A program made the position numbers and the translations under genes. The notes beneath the pieces are model-generated. The model worked only from the letters and a program-made list of their open reading frames with translations. It had not been told where the DNA came from and did not search any database. A DNA stretch of 64,000 bases, from positions 124,001 through 188,000 of the forward strand of contig PAVS01000023.1 of assembly GCA_002713145.1 (NCBI GenBank). The letters are read 5' to 3'. How positions within the stretch are numbered: the first letter of the stretch is position 1; each line of letters starts with the position of its first letter. This document shows, piece by piece, positions 7,160 through 14,843 of this stretch. The DNA is from Halobacteriovoraceae bacterium (GTDB lineage Bacteria; Bdellovibrionota; Bacteriovoracia; Bacteriovoracales; Bacteriovoracaceae).

Positions 7160-8170
7160 ATTAGAATTTCTAAGATTATATGCCTCTCTGTGTTCATGAT
7201 GGCCTTTGCAGCAAGTCTAAACAAGATTTATGCACAAGACTTACTTTCCCAGAGCTCTTCCTCAGTGTTACTTGGTGATGCGGCCGACTTGTTTACTGAG
7301 ACCATTCAAATAATTTCACGTTCTGGAAAAATTTTTATTCTCACTAACTCCAATCAGCTCATGAATAAAGGTGATTTTATCACCCTGGTTCTAAGAGAGT
7401 CAGGTCCAGTCGCGAGAGCTGTGGTGGCTAAAAATCATAACGGGCAAGTGGGGATCAAAATTTTAAAAGTTTACTCACTAGCAAGATGGTCCAAAATGGC
7501 AAAAGGTCTTGATGTACAAATCAAAAGAGGAGATGACTCGGCCCTCTTTGTCGTGAAAAAAGAAAACACTCCCATTGAAAATCAAGCTCCATCTATAAAT
7601 AGCGAAGAGGATCTTTTTAATGACACTTCCCTTATAGATGAAGATCTAAGTGACTTCTATAAAGACAATAGATTGATTAAGCCTGATAATATTGTCTCCG
7701 TTGCTTATAATCAGTTTCAATTTAGTCATGATGTTCCCGGTGAAGCCACGACTGAATCTCACTCTCAGTTTGCTTTTTCGTGGGGCTATCAATTTTCAGA
7801 TAATTTTTGGGTAGAAGGTTTGTTTGGTAGAGTGCAAATGGATGGATTTCCAGCACAAGGCACTCAAACAATTGTAAGTAATTTCACAGGAAGATTTAAA
7901 TACACTTTCAAGGCCCCGCTTTATTCCTATATTATGCCCTATATTGGTTTTCAAACTTATAGTGTTTCTTCACCAGATGCTGGTTTTGTTGAAAATGATA
8001 CCGACCAAGCAAGGGAACGTGCTCAAAGAGAGACAGATGCCATTAATGGTCTACAGACTTCAGAGCTCGCCATTGGAGTTACACTATTAAGAAGACTCGT
8101 TCCAGGCTGGTTTTTAAAAGCTGATTTGGGAACAGATATATTGAGCCTGGGATTTGCAATTGAATTTTAA
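7157..8170 (+). CDS. Outer-membrane barrel with N-terminal FlgT-C-like domain
   Basis: A 337-residue secreted protein. The signal peptide is residues 1-26, ending KIYAQ. Residues 50-130 ('GKIFILTNSNQLMNKGDFI...' then 'AVVAKNHNGQVGIKILKV') resemble the small beta domain found at the C-terminus of FlgT-like proteins. After an acidic linker, alternating strands from about 180 to the end form a probable barrel, and the final residue is Phe (GFAIEF), the usual BAM recognition signal. The ligand or role is unknown. The ATG is preceded directly by a -10 box. Its stop overlaps the start of a tiny lipoprotein gene. The gene at 57011-58477 has the same architecture. Barrel call good; the domain call is an inference. 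Confidence 0.72.
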   Translation: MIRISKIICLSVFMMAFAASLNKIYAQDLLSQSSSSVLLGDAADLFTETIQIISRSGKIFILTNSNQLMNKGDFITLVLRESGPVARAVVAKNHNGQVGIKILKVYSLARWSKMAKGLDVQIKRGDDSALFVVKKENTPIENQAPSINSEEDLFNDTSLIDEDLSDFYKDNRLIKPDNIVSVAYNQFQFSHDVPGEATTESHSQFAFSWGYQFSDNFWVEGLFGRVQMDGFPAQGTQTIVSNFTGRFKYTFKAPLYSYIMPYIGFQTYSVSSPDAGFVENDTDQARERAQRETDAINGLQTSELAIGVTLLRRLVPGWFLKADLGTDILSLGFAIEF

Positions 8171-8336
8171 AATCTTTCTCTTAACTTTATGCTTTTTATG
8201 TTCCTGTGGATTAAAGACGGATCCGGTTGCCCCGGAGAAAAAAAACTTACCCTCTCTCATCGAACAGCATAAATTCAAAAATCCTTCAGTGAAAAAGAAA
8301 GAAAAGAAAAAGAATAAAGATAAGCAAGAGCAATGA
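8154..8336 (+). CDS. Small LptM-like lipoprotein
   Basis: A 60-residue lipoprotein starting at TTG (8154, or the TTG six bases later), overlapping the barrel gene by 17 bases. Signal and lipobox LCSC are followed at once by GLKTDPVAPEKK, which resembles the C-G-x-K-x-P-L-x-x-P signature of the LptM/YifL family. LptM stabilises the LptD translocon for lipopolysaccharide in E. coli; assigning that role here is inference. The last 25 residues are a Lys/Glu run, unusual for the family and probably disordered. The stop overlaps the folK start by four bases, so it is embedded in a barrel-lipoprotein-folK operon. Confidence 0.7.
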   Translation: MQLNFKIFLLTLCFLCSCGLKTDPVAPEKKNLPSLIEQHKFKNPSVKKKEKKKNKDKQEQ

Positions 8337-8791
8337 GTTTAATTTTAGCAACCGGCTCGAATATGGGAGAGCGACTAAAAAATTTAGAGCTGGCCAAAAA
8401 CTCATTATGTGAAATCTTCAACTTCATTGACGAAAGTAGCATTTATCAATCAGATGCCATCGAATACACTAATCAACCTGAGTTCTATAATCAAGTTTTA
8501 GAGTTTGAACTCCCAGACCATGAGCCAGAAGAGGTGCTCAAAATGATTGCTGCAATTGAGACAAAACTTGGACGAGTCCGTCATATCCCAAAAGGGCCCA
8601 GAGTTATTGACATCGATATTATTTTTTGGGGATTACAAAAATACTCCTCAAAAACCCTTGTGATCCCTCATCCTTCATGGAATGAAAGAAGTTTTGTCAC
8701 ACTGCCACTAGCAGAACTCCCCTACTTTGAAACCATCCAAAAAACCTTTATAATACCTAAAAGTTTTTCTAATACGGCCAAGCCGATTTAG
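8333..8791 (+). CDS. folK: HPPK, folate biosynthesis kinase
   Basis: 2-amino-4-hydroxy-6-hydroxymethyldihydropteridine pyrophosphokinase, the enzyme that activates the pterin for condensation with p-aminobenzoate. The 152-residue length is typical. Motifs: LATGSNMGERLKNL at the N-terminus (usually L/ALGSNxGdr), YQSDAIEYTNQPEFYNQV (pterin pocket), ETKLGRVRHIPKGPRVIDID (the R-x-x-x-x-G-P-R-x-x-D-x-D signature) and IPHPSWNERSFV. It overlaps the small lipoprotein by four bases and is followed 13 bases later by an acyl-CoA dehydrogenase. No other folate gene is near. Confidence 0.96.
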   Translation: MSLILATGSNMGERLKNLELAKNSLCEIFNFIDESSIYQSDAIEYTNQPEFYNQVLEFELPDHEPEEVLKMIAAIETKLGRVRHIPKGPRVIDIDIIFWGLQKYSSKTLVIPHPSWNERSFVTLPLAELPYFETIQKTFIIPKSFSNTAKPI

Positions 8792-8803
8792 TTTAGGTGC
8801 AAG

Positions 8804-9943
8804 ATGAATTTTAATTTAAAAAATGATCAACAGGAAATGTTTGATCTCGCTCTAAAATTTGCAAAAAATGAAATGATTCCTGTCGCAAGGGAACATGATG
8901 AAAAAGAAACATTTCCCAAGGCCATCATAGAAAAAGCTTGGGAGCTAGGGTTTGTGAACACCTGCCTACCAACAGAGGTAGGGGGGAATGGATTTGGTTT
9001 GCTAGACGCAGTTACTATTGGAGAGGCTTTATCTTATGGTTGTATGGGAATGTATACTTCTATTATGTGTAATGACCTTGCCCTTACACCCATAGTGATA
9101 GGGGGAAGCACTGAGCAAAAAGAAAAGTTCTTAAAACCTTTTACAGAAAAACCTATCTTAGCTTCTTTCTGCTTGACCGAACCAGGGAGTGGATCTGATG
9201 CCGCAGGATTAAAAACAACCATAAAAGATAATGGAGATCATTATCTTCTTAACGGTTCAAAAATGTGGATTACCAATGCTGGATATGCAGATCTCTTACT
9301 CGTTTATTGTACAATAGATCCTAACTTAAAACATAAAGGTATCTGCGCCCTCGTGGTCCCTGCCCATCTGGAAGGTATCACTCTAGGAAAAAAAGAAGAA
9401 AAGATGGGTCAACGCTGTTCCGACACTCGAAGTGTACAGTTTGAGAATGTTAAAGTTCCCAAAGAAAATTTATTAGGTAAAGAAGGGGACGGTTGGAAAA
9501 TTGCAATGAAAACCTTAGATCATTCTCGCCCTCTCGTCTCTTCCATCGCACTCGGTGGTGCGAGACGCGCGATTGAATGTGCAACTGAGTATGCAAAAGA
9601 ACGAAAGCAATTTGGTGTTCCCATTGCGAAACATCAAGCCATTCAATTCATGCTCGCAGACATGACGATGAAACTAGATGCCTCGAGACTTCTTGTTCAA
9701 AAAGCAGCGTGGCAAGCCGATGAAGGGATACCCAATACGCGCGCCGCTTCTGCTGGAAAAGCCATGGCCGCGGATTCGTGTATGCAAATTACAACAGATG
9801 CGGTACAAATATTTGGTGGTTATGGCTATTCAAGAGAGTACCCTGTCGAAAAGCTTATGCGTGACGCCAAGCTTATTCAAATTTACGAAGGTACGAGTCA
9901 AATTCAAAGACTTGTTATTGCTAAAGATATTTTAGGAAAATAA
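8804..9943 (+). CDS. Acyl-CoA dehydrogenase
   Basis: A 379-residue flavoprotein that makes the alpha-beta double bond in acyl-CoA. It has the family's three-domain order: N-terminal helices, a beta domain with LTEPGSGSDA (substrate/FAD loop) and WITNA, and a C-terminal helical domain with the IYEGTSQIQR motif that holds the catalytic Glu. Its spacing to etfB and etfA (22 and 15 bases) shows a functional unit: electrons pass from this enzyme to the ETF encoded next to it. It is most like short-chain (butyryl-type) enzymes, but chain length cannot be judged. The start ATG at 8804 has only a short AGG ribosome site. Confidence 0.95.
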   Translation: MNFNLKNDQQEMFDLALKFAKNEMIPVAREHDEKETFPKAIIEKAWELGFVNTCLPTEVGGNGFGLLDAVTIGEALSYGCMGMYTSIMCNDLALTPIVIGGSTEQKEKFLKPFTEKPILASFCLTEPGSGSDAAGLKTTIKDNGDHYLLNGSKMWITNAGYADLLLVYCTIDPNLKHKGICALVVPAHLEGITLGKKEEKMGQRCSDTRSVQFENVKVPKENLLGKEGDGWKIAMKTLDHSRPLVSSIALGGARRAIECATEYAKERKQFGVPIAKHQAIQFMLADMTMKLDASRLLVQKAAWQADEGIPNTRAASAGKAMAADSCMQITTDAVQIFGGYGYSREYPVEKLMRDAKLIQIYEGTSQIQRLVIAKDILGK

Positions 9944-9965
9944 TTAATATTAAGGAGAACAAAAA

Positions 9966-10754
9966 ATGAACATTTTTGTATGTGTTAAACAAGTTCCCGA
10001 TACGGAAACAAAAGTTCAACCTAATGGTGACAAAACATTCATCGAAACTAGCTCAATTAAATGGATTATGAATCCTTATGACGAGTTTGCGGTTGAACAG
10101 GCGCTTTTAGTTAAAGCTGCTAACGCTGGATCAACTGTAACTGTCGTTCGAGTTGGTGGAGTTAAAGATACAGAGGCACTGAGAACGGCTATGGCCATGG
10201 GTGCAGATGAAGCGATTTTAGTAGAGGCAGAAGATAATTTAGATTCTTACTCAATTGCTAAAGCGCTCAAAGGTGCGATTGAGAAATCGGATAAAACACC
10301 AGACTTAATTCTTGCTGGAAAACAAGGTATTGATGATGACTGTTTACAAGTTCCTCAAATACTTGCTGAAATGATGAACCTACCAAGTGTTTCGGTTATC
10401 GTTGGATTTGAGCAAGATGGAGATAAAGTAACTGTGAAAAGAGAAGTTGAAGGTGGGGCCATCGAAATTTATGAGCTCAGCACTCCTTGTGTTTTAGCGA
10501 CGAATAAAGGTATCAACACCCCTAGGTATGCTTCGCTTCCAGGTATTATGAAGGCGAAAAGAAAACCTATGCAGCAACTCACTCTCGCTGATGTCGGTGT
10601 GAGTGCTGATGATAGAAAGGTTAAGTATAGCGATTTTCAACTTCCACCAGAAAAACCAGCAGGGAAAAAATTTGATGCCATGGATGAAGGTGAGCAGCAA
10701 AAAGTTGTCGCTGAAGTTGTAGGTCTTTTAAGAAATGAAGCGAAAGTTATTTAG
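9966..10754 (+). CDS. etfB: Electron transfer flavoprotein beta subunit
   Basis: A 262-residue EtfB, the AMP-binding subunit of the heterodimeric ETF. It starts with MNIFVCVKQVPDTETKVQP, contains NPYDEFAVEQAL and the GKQGIDDDCLQVPQILAE nucleotide loop, all diagnostic, and lacks the extra FAD/NADH features of bifurcating forms as far as can be judged. An excellent ribosome site (AAGGAGA) precedes the ATG. It lies between acyl-CoA dehydrogenase and etfA. It works in the cytoplasm, passing electrons towards ETF:quinone oxidoreductase, which is not in the window. Confidence 0.97.
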   Translation: MNIFVCVKQVPDTETKVQPNGDKTFIETSSIKWIMNPYDEFAVEQALLVKAANAGSTVTVVRVGGVKDTEALRTAMAMGADEAILVEAEDNLDSYSIAKALKGAIEKSDKTPDLILAGKQGIDDDCLQVPQILAEMMNLPSVSVIVGFEQDGDKVTVKREVEGGAIEIYELSTPCVLATNKGINTPRYASLPGIMKAKRKPMQQLTLADVGVSADDRKVKYSDFQLPPEKPAGKKFDAMDEGEQQKVVAEVVGLLRNEAKVI

Positions 10755-10769
10755 AGAAAGGAATTAAAA

Positions 10770-11729
10770 ATGAGTAATGTATTAGTATATTCAGAAGTTT
10801 CTAATGATAAAATCAAACCTGTGACACTTGAAATTTTGGGTAAGTTGTCTGGTCAAAATGTTGATGTCGCTGTTATTGGTGATCTTAGTGATGATCAAGT
10901 AAAAGTTTTAGCCGAGTATGGTGCAGCTAAAGTCCACAAACTTAAAGGTGAAAATTTAGATAAATATTCTCCTGAAGGATTTTCAAATGCACTTCACGAA
11001 TTTATTAAGTCGGGAAGTTATGACTATGTTATGTGTGGAGCGACAGCTCTTGCAAAAGACATGGTGCCTAGACTTGCCACCAAATTTGATGCAGGTCTAG
11101 CAAGTGATTGCACAAATTTTATTTTCGAAGGTGATACTTTTCACGGAACAAGACCACTTTTTGCTGGTAAATGTTTAGCTAAAGTAGAACTGCAAGGTCC
11201 AAAACCACATTTTGTAACTGTCAGACCTAACGCTCTTGGTATGCCAGAATCTCCTTCAAGTGGAGCTGGTGAAGCAGCTGAAACCAGCGTAAGCGCAGGG
11301 GAAATCAGAGCGACAATCAAAGAAATTATTGCCTCGGCCAGTGAAAAAGTTGACTTGACCGAAGCGAATATTATTGTTTCTGGTGGACGTGCCATGAAAA
11401 ACTCAGATAATTTCAAAATTCTACACGAGCTTGCTGATGTTATTGGAGCTACTGTTGGTGCCTCTAGAGCGGCTGTTGATTCTGGTTATGCCAGCCCTGA
11501 TATGCAAGTTGGACAAACAGGTAAAACGGTTTCCCCTTCACTATATATTGCTTGTGGTATCTCTGGTGCGATTCAACATCTCGCAGGAATGAGAACTTCC
11601 AAAGTTATCGTTGCGATCAACACAGACCCAGATGCACCCATCTTTACTAAAGCTGATTATGGTATTGTGGGTGACCTCTATAAAATTGTGCCGATCATGA
11701 CTGAAGAATTTAAAAAGATCATGGATTAA
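10770..11729 (+). CDS. etfA: Electron transfer flavoprotein alpha subunit
   Basis: A 319-residue EtfA, the FAD-binding subunit. The N-terminal half is the shared ETF fold; the C-terminal FAD domain is clear from VSGGRAMKNSDNF, GATVGASRAAVDSGY, the QVGQTGKTVSPSLYIACGIS stretch, and the closing AINTDPDAPIFTKADYGIVGD motif. Ribosome site AAAGGAA precedes the ATG. It follows etfB by 15 bases and is the last gene of the unit: a strong terminator starts 31 bases after its stop. Confidence 0.97.
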   Translation: MSNVLVYSEVSNDKIKPVTLEILGKLSGQNVDVAVIGDLSDDQVKVLAEYGAAKVHKLKGENLDKYSPEGFSNALHEFIKSGSYDYVMCGATALAKDMVPRLATKFDAGLASDCTNFIFEGDTFHGTRPLFAGKCLAKVELQGPKPHFVTVRPNALGMPESPSSGAGEAAETSVSAGEIRATIKEIIASASEKVDLTEANIIVSGGRAMKNSDNFKILHELADVIGATVGASRAAVDSGYASPDMQVGQTGKTVSPSLYIACGISGAIQHLAGMRTSKVIVAINTDPDAPIFTKADYGIVGDLYKIVPIMTEEFKKIMD

Positions 11730-11760
11730 TCCAAAAATTCAATTTGTAGAAATAAAATAA

Positions 11761-11786
11761 GGAGTGTTTAAGACACTCCTTTTTTT
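11761..11786 (+). terminator. Terminator of the acd-etfB-etfA unit
   Basis: Seven-base-pair stem GGAGTGT / ACACTCC (11761-11767 and 11773-11779) with loop TTAAG and a following run of seven T. Its sequence would encode the first residues if a GTG at 11764 were used as start of the next gene, which argues against that start. Confidence 0.92.
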
Positions 11787-11787
11787 A

Positions 11788-11802
11788 TATAATAGAGCCA
11801 TG
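11788..11802 (+). promoter_or_regulatory. -10 box between terminator and acyltransferase start
   Basis: TATAAT (11788-11793) begins right after the terminator T-run, followed by six bases and the ATG at 11800. A -35 is poor (TGTTTA, inside the terminator stem). No SD; leaderless start predicted. Confidence 0.5.
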
Positions 11803-12411
11803 AAACAAAAACTCCTTGGATTTATCGCTTATCTTATCGTTAGGGTCATCGGAATGACTTTAAGAATTAGACTTCACTATAAAAATGAAAAAGATCGGGA
11901 GTTTTTTGAAACAGCAAGACGGCTATCATCGCCCAATGATTCCCATCAATTTCTCATGGCATTTTGGCATCAAGATGAGCTTTGTCTGATGAACTATTTT
12001 AGAAATAAAAGAATAGGTGTTCTCATCTCTATCTCTAAAGATGGTCAGATTATGAATACGACCGCACAACTTCTCGGCTACACCACGATCAGAGGCTCTT
12101 CTTCGAAAAAAGCAGTCTCAGGTTTATTGGCAGCAATCAAAAAAGCGAAGGAAGGATACAGCTTATCCTTTGCTGTTGATGGGCCGAGGGGTCCCATTTA
12201 TCAAGTAAAAGAGGGAATATGTGCCGTTTCCAAAAAATCTCAACTCCCCATTGTTCCTATAAGGGCCCATTGCTCAAAAGCAAAGATTTTTACCAAGTCT
12301 TGGAATCAAGCTAAATTTCCTTTGCCTTTTTCCAGAATAGATCTCTATGTTGGAAGTATAGCTCAGCACACAAGCAATGAACTTGAGGCTGAGCTTAAGA
12401 GTTTAGATTAG
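11800..12411 (+). CDS. DUF374 lysophospholipid acyltransferase-like protein
   Basis: A 203-residue protein of the LPLAT superfamily, DUF374 group. The N-terminus is a hydrophobic anchor. LMAFWHQDEL holds the acyltransferase His region, GTT..SKDG-like features appear as ISISKDGQI, and DGPRGPIYQVKEG is the hallmark of this group. Members sit at the inner membrane and are thought to acylate lipid A precursors or phospholipids; which one is not known here. The start was chosen at ATG 11800, because an upstream in-frame GTG at 11764 lies inside the etfA terminator. It ends four bases inside the convergent gene at 12408. Confidence 0.85.
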   Translation: MKQKLLGFIAYLIVRVIGMTLRIRLHYKNEKDREFFETARRLSSPNDSHQFLMAFWHQDELCLMNYFRNKRIGVLISISKDGQIMNTTAQLLGYTTIRGSSSKKAVSGLLAAIKKAKEGYSLSFAVDGPRGPIYQVKEGICAVSKKSQLPIVPIRAHCSKAKIFTKSWNQAKFPLPFSRIDLYVGSIAQHTSNELEAELKSLD

Positions 12412-12833
12412 TTTACAGTTAAAATAATATTGAGTTGCTTTTTCGTGATGATATTATAGCCATCATCGATTTGAACTTTGCGCTCTTCTCCACGCACTTC
12501 ACAGTTTCCAGTAGGATAAATTTTTAGATATCTTCTTGAACTCTTAGTCGTGGCACAAACAGTATCATTAATCATAATATCACCAGTCGCTTGGTCGAAA
12601 TACATACCTTCAGGCATCACTCTAGCATCCTGATAATCAAGATCGTCGAAAGGACTCATATCCGCTAGCTCAATTTTAAACCAAGCTCTTCCCAGGTCAG
12701 TGTTTACTTTATATTGAGTACGGTAAAGCTCCCACTTATCATTTTTATTATAAGTTTTCGTTAAGATTACTGACTCCGTCGCAAAGACACTCAGGGATAA
12801 AGTTAATAGCATTAATAAACCGATGTTTTTCAT
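12408..12833 (-). CDS. Secreted hypothetical protein, 141 aa
   Basis: A 141-residue exported protein with a clear signal peptide (MKNIGLLMLLTLSLSVFA|TES) and no lipobox. The mature part is mostly beta strand with two Cys (VCATT at about 110, NCEVRG near 124) that could pair. I recognise no family. The ribosome site GAGGAG precedes the ATG at 12833 by six bases. It is convergent with the acyltransferase, overlapping four bases. It is probably a soluble periplasmic protein; its function is unknown. Confidence 0.7.
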   Translation of the reverse strand: MKNIGLLMLLTLSLSVFATESVILTKTYNKNDKWELYRTQYKVNTDLGRAWFKIELADMSPFDDLDYQDARVMPEGMYFDQATGDIMINDTVCATTKSSRRYLKIYPTGNCEVRGEERKVQIDDGYNIITKKQLNIILTVN

Positions 12834-12952
12834 TTTTTCTCCTCACAAGAATTATTTCTATTGTGTTTTAAATAAATTTCCCCTTTTAATACTTGAACAT
12901 TTCTTAGATTGATAGCTTTGTGAGTGTCTTTAATATATTTCTAACAATTAGC

Positions 12953-12980
12953 TTGTAATTATTTCACATTCTATTATAAA
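12953..12980 (+). promoter_or_regulatory. Promoter of CTP-dependent lipid kinase-like gene
   Basis: -35 TTGTAA (12953-12958), 16-base spacer, -10 TATAAA (12975-12980). This leaves a 5' leader of about 60 bases with ribosome site AAGGA before the ATG at 13048. The 12834-13047 gap otherwise holds nothing I can identify. Confidence 0.5.
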
Positions 12981-13047
12981 TAGCCTAAATTACGAGGTCT
13001 CTTAAGCTTTCATTTGTTAAGCCGATAGGCATAGGACAAGGATTTAT

Positions 13048-13773
13048 ATGCAGCAAAATAATATTGATTATAATTGGGATCAAAGTACAGAAGCAGATAT
13101 ATTCGAACAAGTGATTGAAACTGGGGACGAAACTGCAAGAGACCCCAAACTAGCCACTCGTCACAATCTCCAGCTTGCGAGAAGACTTTTTCATATGGCC
13201 AATGGGTCGGTTTTTGCAACACTCTATTTACTGACACTTACTCACTCACAAATGATACATTTATTAGGTACTCTTGCCTGTGTTCTTTATTTGGTTGAAC
13301 AGATTAGAATTAACTATCCCGAGAAAGCGGCAAAGTTTATTCCTTTTACCAAATTTATAATGCGAGCTGAGGAGCAACTTAAAGAATCTGCGATGGTGCC
13401 TTATGCTATGGCCGTCTTATTGACAGTTATTACGTTTCCCAAGCCTATAGCCTTGGTTGGAATTTATACCTTAGCTTTTGCTGATCCTTTGTCCGCTATT
13501 GTTGGAATTAGATTTGGAAAACATAAAATTACACCCACGAGAACCCTTGAAGGGAGCACTGCTTTTTTTATAGCTTCATTCTTATGTTGTTTTGGAGTTC
13601 TTGCTTTTTACACGTACTCTGTGACATTTCTTATCTTAGGTATTTCATTTCTGCTTGGACTTGTGTGCTGTCTCTTTGAAATGTTGCCACTTAAGATAGA
13701 TGACAACCTCACGATTCCTCTTTTTACCTCAGCTGCACTTTGGACTCTTGTCACACTTTTTGAAATTTTTTAA
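13048..13773 (+). CDS. Dolichol/phytol/diacylglycerol kinase-type membrane protein
   Basis: A 241-residue protein with a 45-residue polar N-terminus and about six membrane segments. The region ADPLSAIVGIRFGKHKI followed by RTLEGSTAFF matches the CTP-dependent lipid kinase family (SEC59, DGK1, VTE5), related to CdsA. These enzymes phosphorylate a polyprenol or diacylglycerol using CTP. The N-terminal RRLFHMANG stretch is also typical of that family, where it reads 'RKxxHxxxG'. The bacterial substrate is not known. The ATG has AAGGA eight bases upstream. It is convergent with the gene at 13770, overlapping four bases. Confidence 0.75.
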   Translation: MQQNNIDYNWDQSTEADIFEQVIETGDETARDPKLATRHNLQLARRLFHMANGSVFATLYLLTLTHSQMIHLLGTLACVLYLVEQIRINYPEKAAKFIPFTKFIMRAEEQLKESAMVPYAMAVLLTVITFPKPIALVGIYTLAFADPLSAIVGIRFGKHKITPTRTLEGSTAFFIASFLCCFGVLAFYTYSVTFLILGISFLLGLVCCLFEMLPLKIDDNLTIPLFTSAALWTLVTLFEIF

Positions 13774-14609
13774 CTCTGAAAGTTAAATCCAAAAGTGTTA
13801 GGTGCTGATGATTCTTCGGAGTCATATTCGTTATTCTGTTCTGAGTACGAATCATAGCCATTATCTTGCTCATTAAAGGCTTGCTCTTCAGCCTGTTGAT
13901 CAACTGGATACCCTTGATTCTGATCATCTAAGCTCCAATTACTATCCACATTACTTTCATTTGCCATAGCTACGTTTTGCTCAGTTTTAAATTCAAGTCT
14001 TAGCCCTGGGTATTGCGAATCATTAGTAAGAGTCACCATGAATACACCAGGCTTTACTTTATAAAATAATCCACTTTTCATCTCACGCGTTCTGGTGTCT
14101 TCATATTGAAAAACATTTCCTACCATTCTCTCATTAGTATTGATGATAAATCCTTCTCCATCGGGGAGACTTACAGAAACCTCTTCAACAATACCATCTA
14201 TAATTTTAGCGCTTCCACTAAAAGCACTATTCTTATCAAGTGGTTTTTTATTGAATAGTCCCCCTGTTAAAGATAACTCAAGATCTTCAGTAGTCACAGG
14301 CTCTGGCATTTCGACAACTTCCTGCACTTCTGACTCAACAGGTTCATCTACTTTTGTAGGTATTATTTTTTGAACTTGTTTTTTGATAAGATCGGTAGAG
14401 GTTTTTTTCAACTTAGGAACCGAAGCAGCGATACGCCCAATAGTGATTTCACCTTTAATCTCATCCAGTCGTTTGGCCAATTTGATATCGAATAAATTAC
14501 GATTAAATTGAACCGACTCAACTTGCAAGGTATTATAACCGCCAATGGCCACTACCAAAAATGTGAACACCAAACATGATGTTAAAGTTGCTCTCTTAAG
14601 CGCCTTCAT
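13770..14609 (-). CDS. Membrane-anchored hypothetical protein, 279 aa
   Basis: A single N-terminal hydrophobic segment (about residues 8-28) anchors a protein with a long Lys/Glu/Pro linker, a beta-rich central region (about 110-215) and an Asn/Gln/Glu/Ser-rich tail with repeated YDS/NEYDS elements. No family recognised. The start was chosen at ATG 14609 because GAGGAG lies six bases upstream; an upstream in-frame start at 14663 would add 18 residues before the hydrophobic segment and has no ribosome site. The topology suggests most of the protein is periplasmic. It is monocistronic. Confidence 0.65.
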   Translation of the reverse strand: MKALKRATLTSCLVFTFLVVAIGGYNTLQVESVQFNRNLFDIKLAKRLDEIKGEITIGRIAASVPKLKKTSTDLIKKQVQKIIPTKVDEPVESEVQEVVEMPEPVTTEDLELSLTGGLFNKKPLDKNSAFSGSAKIIDGIVEEVSVSLPDGEGFIINTNERMVGNVFQYEDTRTREMKSGLFYKVKPGVFMVTLTNDSQYPGLRLEFKTEQNVAMANESNVDSNWSLDDQNQGYPVDQQAEEQAFNEQDNGYDSYSEQNNEYDSEESSAPNTFGFNFQS

Positions 14610-14777
14610 TTTAAACTCCTCTAGTGCCTTATATAAAGCAACGTCTGTGCCAAAAATAGACACCTAGAAACGAGATAAGTGACTGTAATTACTATAACTC
14701 AGTCTAAAGCTAAGTTTTGAAGTGTTTAAAACTTAAACGGCCCCCTAGAAAATGTTCAGAAAATAGGCAACTCAAAC

Positions 14778-14797
14778 TTAAGGTTGTACGACCTTAA
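14778..14797. promoter_or_regulatory. 20-bp near-perfect palindrome over a -35 box
   Basis: TTAAGGTTGTACGACCTTAA has one mismatched pair. It covers the -35 (TTGTAC, 14784-14789) of the promoter below. It looks like a repressor operator for the cysteine-rich protein gene. Confidence 0.5.
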
Positions 14798-14811
14798 ACT
14801 CGGTTTATAAT
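14784..14811 (+). promoter_or_regulatory. Promoter of the cysteine-rich protein gene
   Basis: -35 TTGTAC, 16-base spacer, -10 TATAAT (14806-14811). The leader is about 26 bases with ribosome site AAAGGAA before the ATG at 14844. Confidence 0.6.
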
Positions 14812-14843
14812 TGTCTGATTGCCACAAATAAAGGAATTTCCAA

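Noticed and set aside
11764..11799. Upstream GTG start for the DUF374 acyltransferase
   Set aside because: Those codons are the etfA terminator hairpin and the -10 box of the gene itself.
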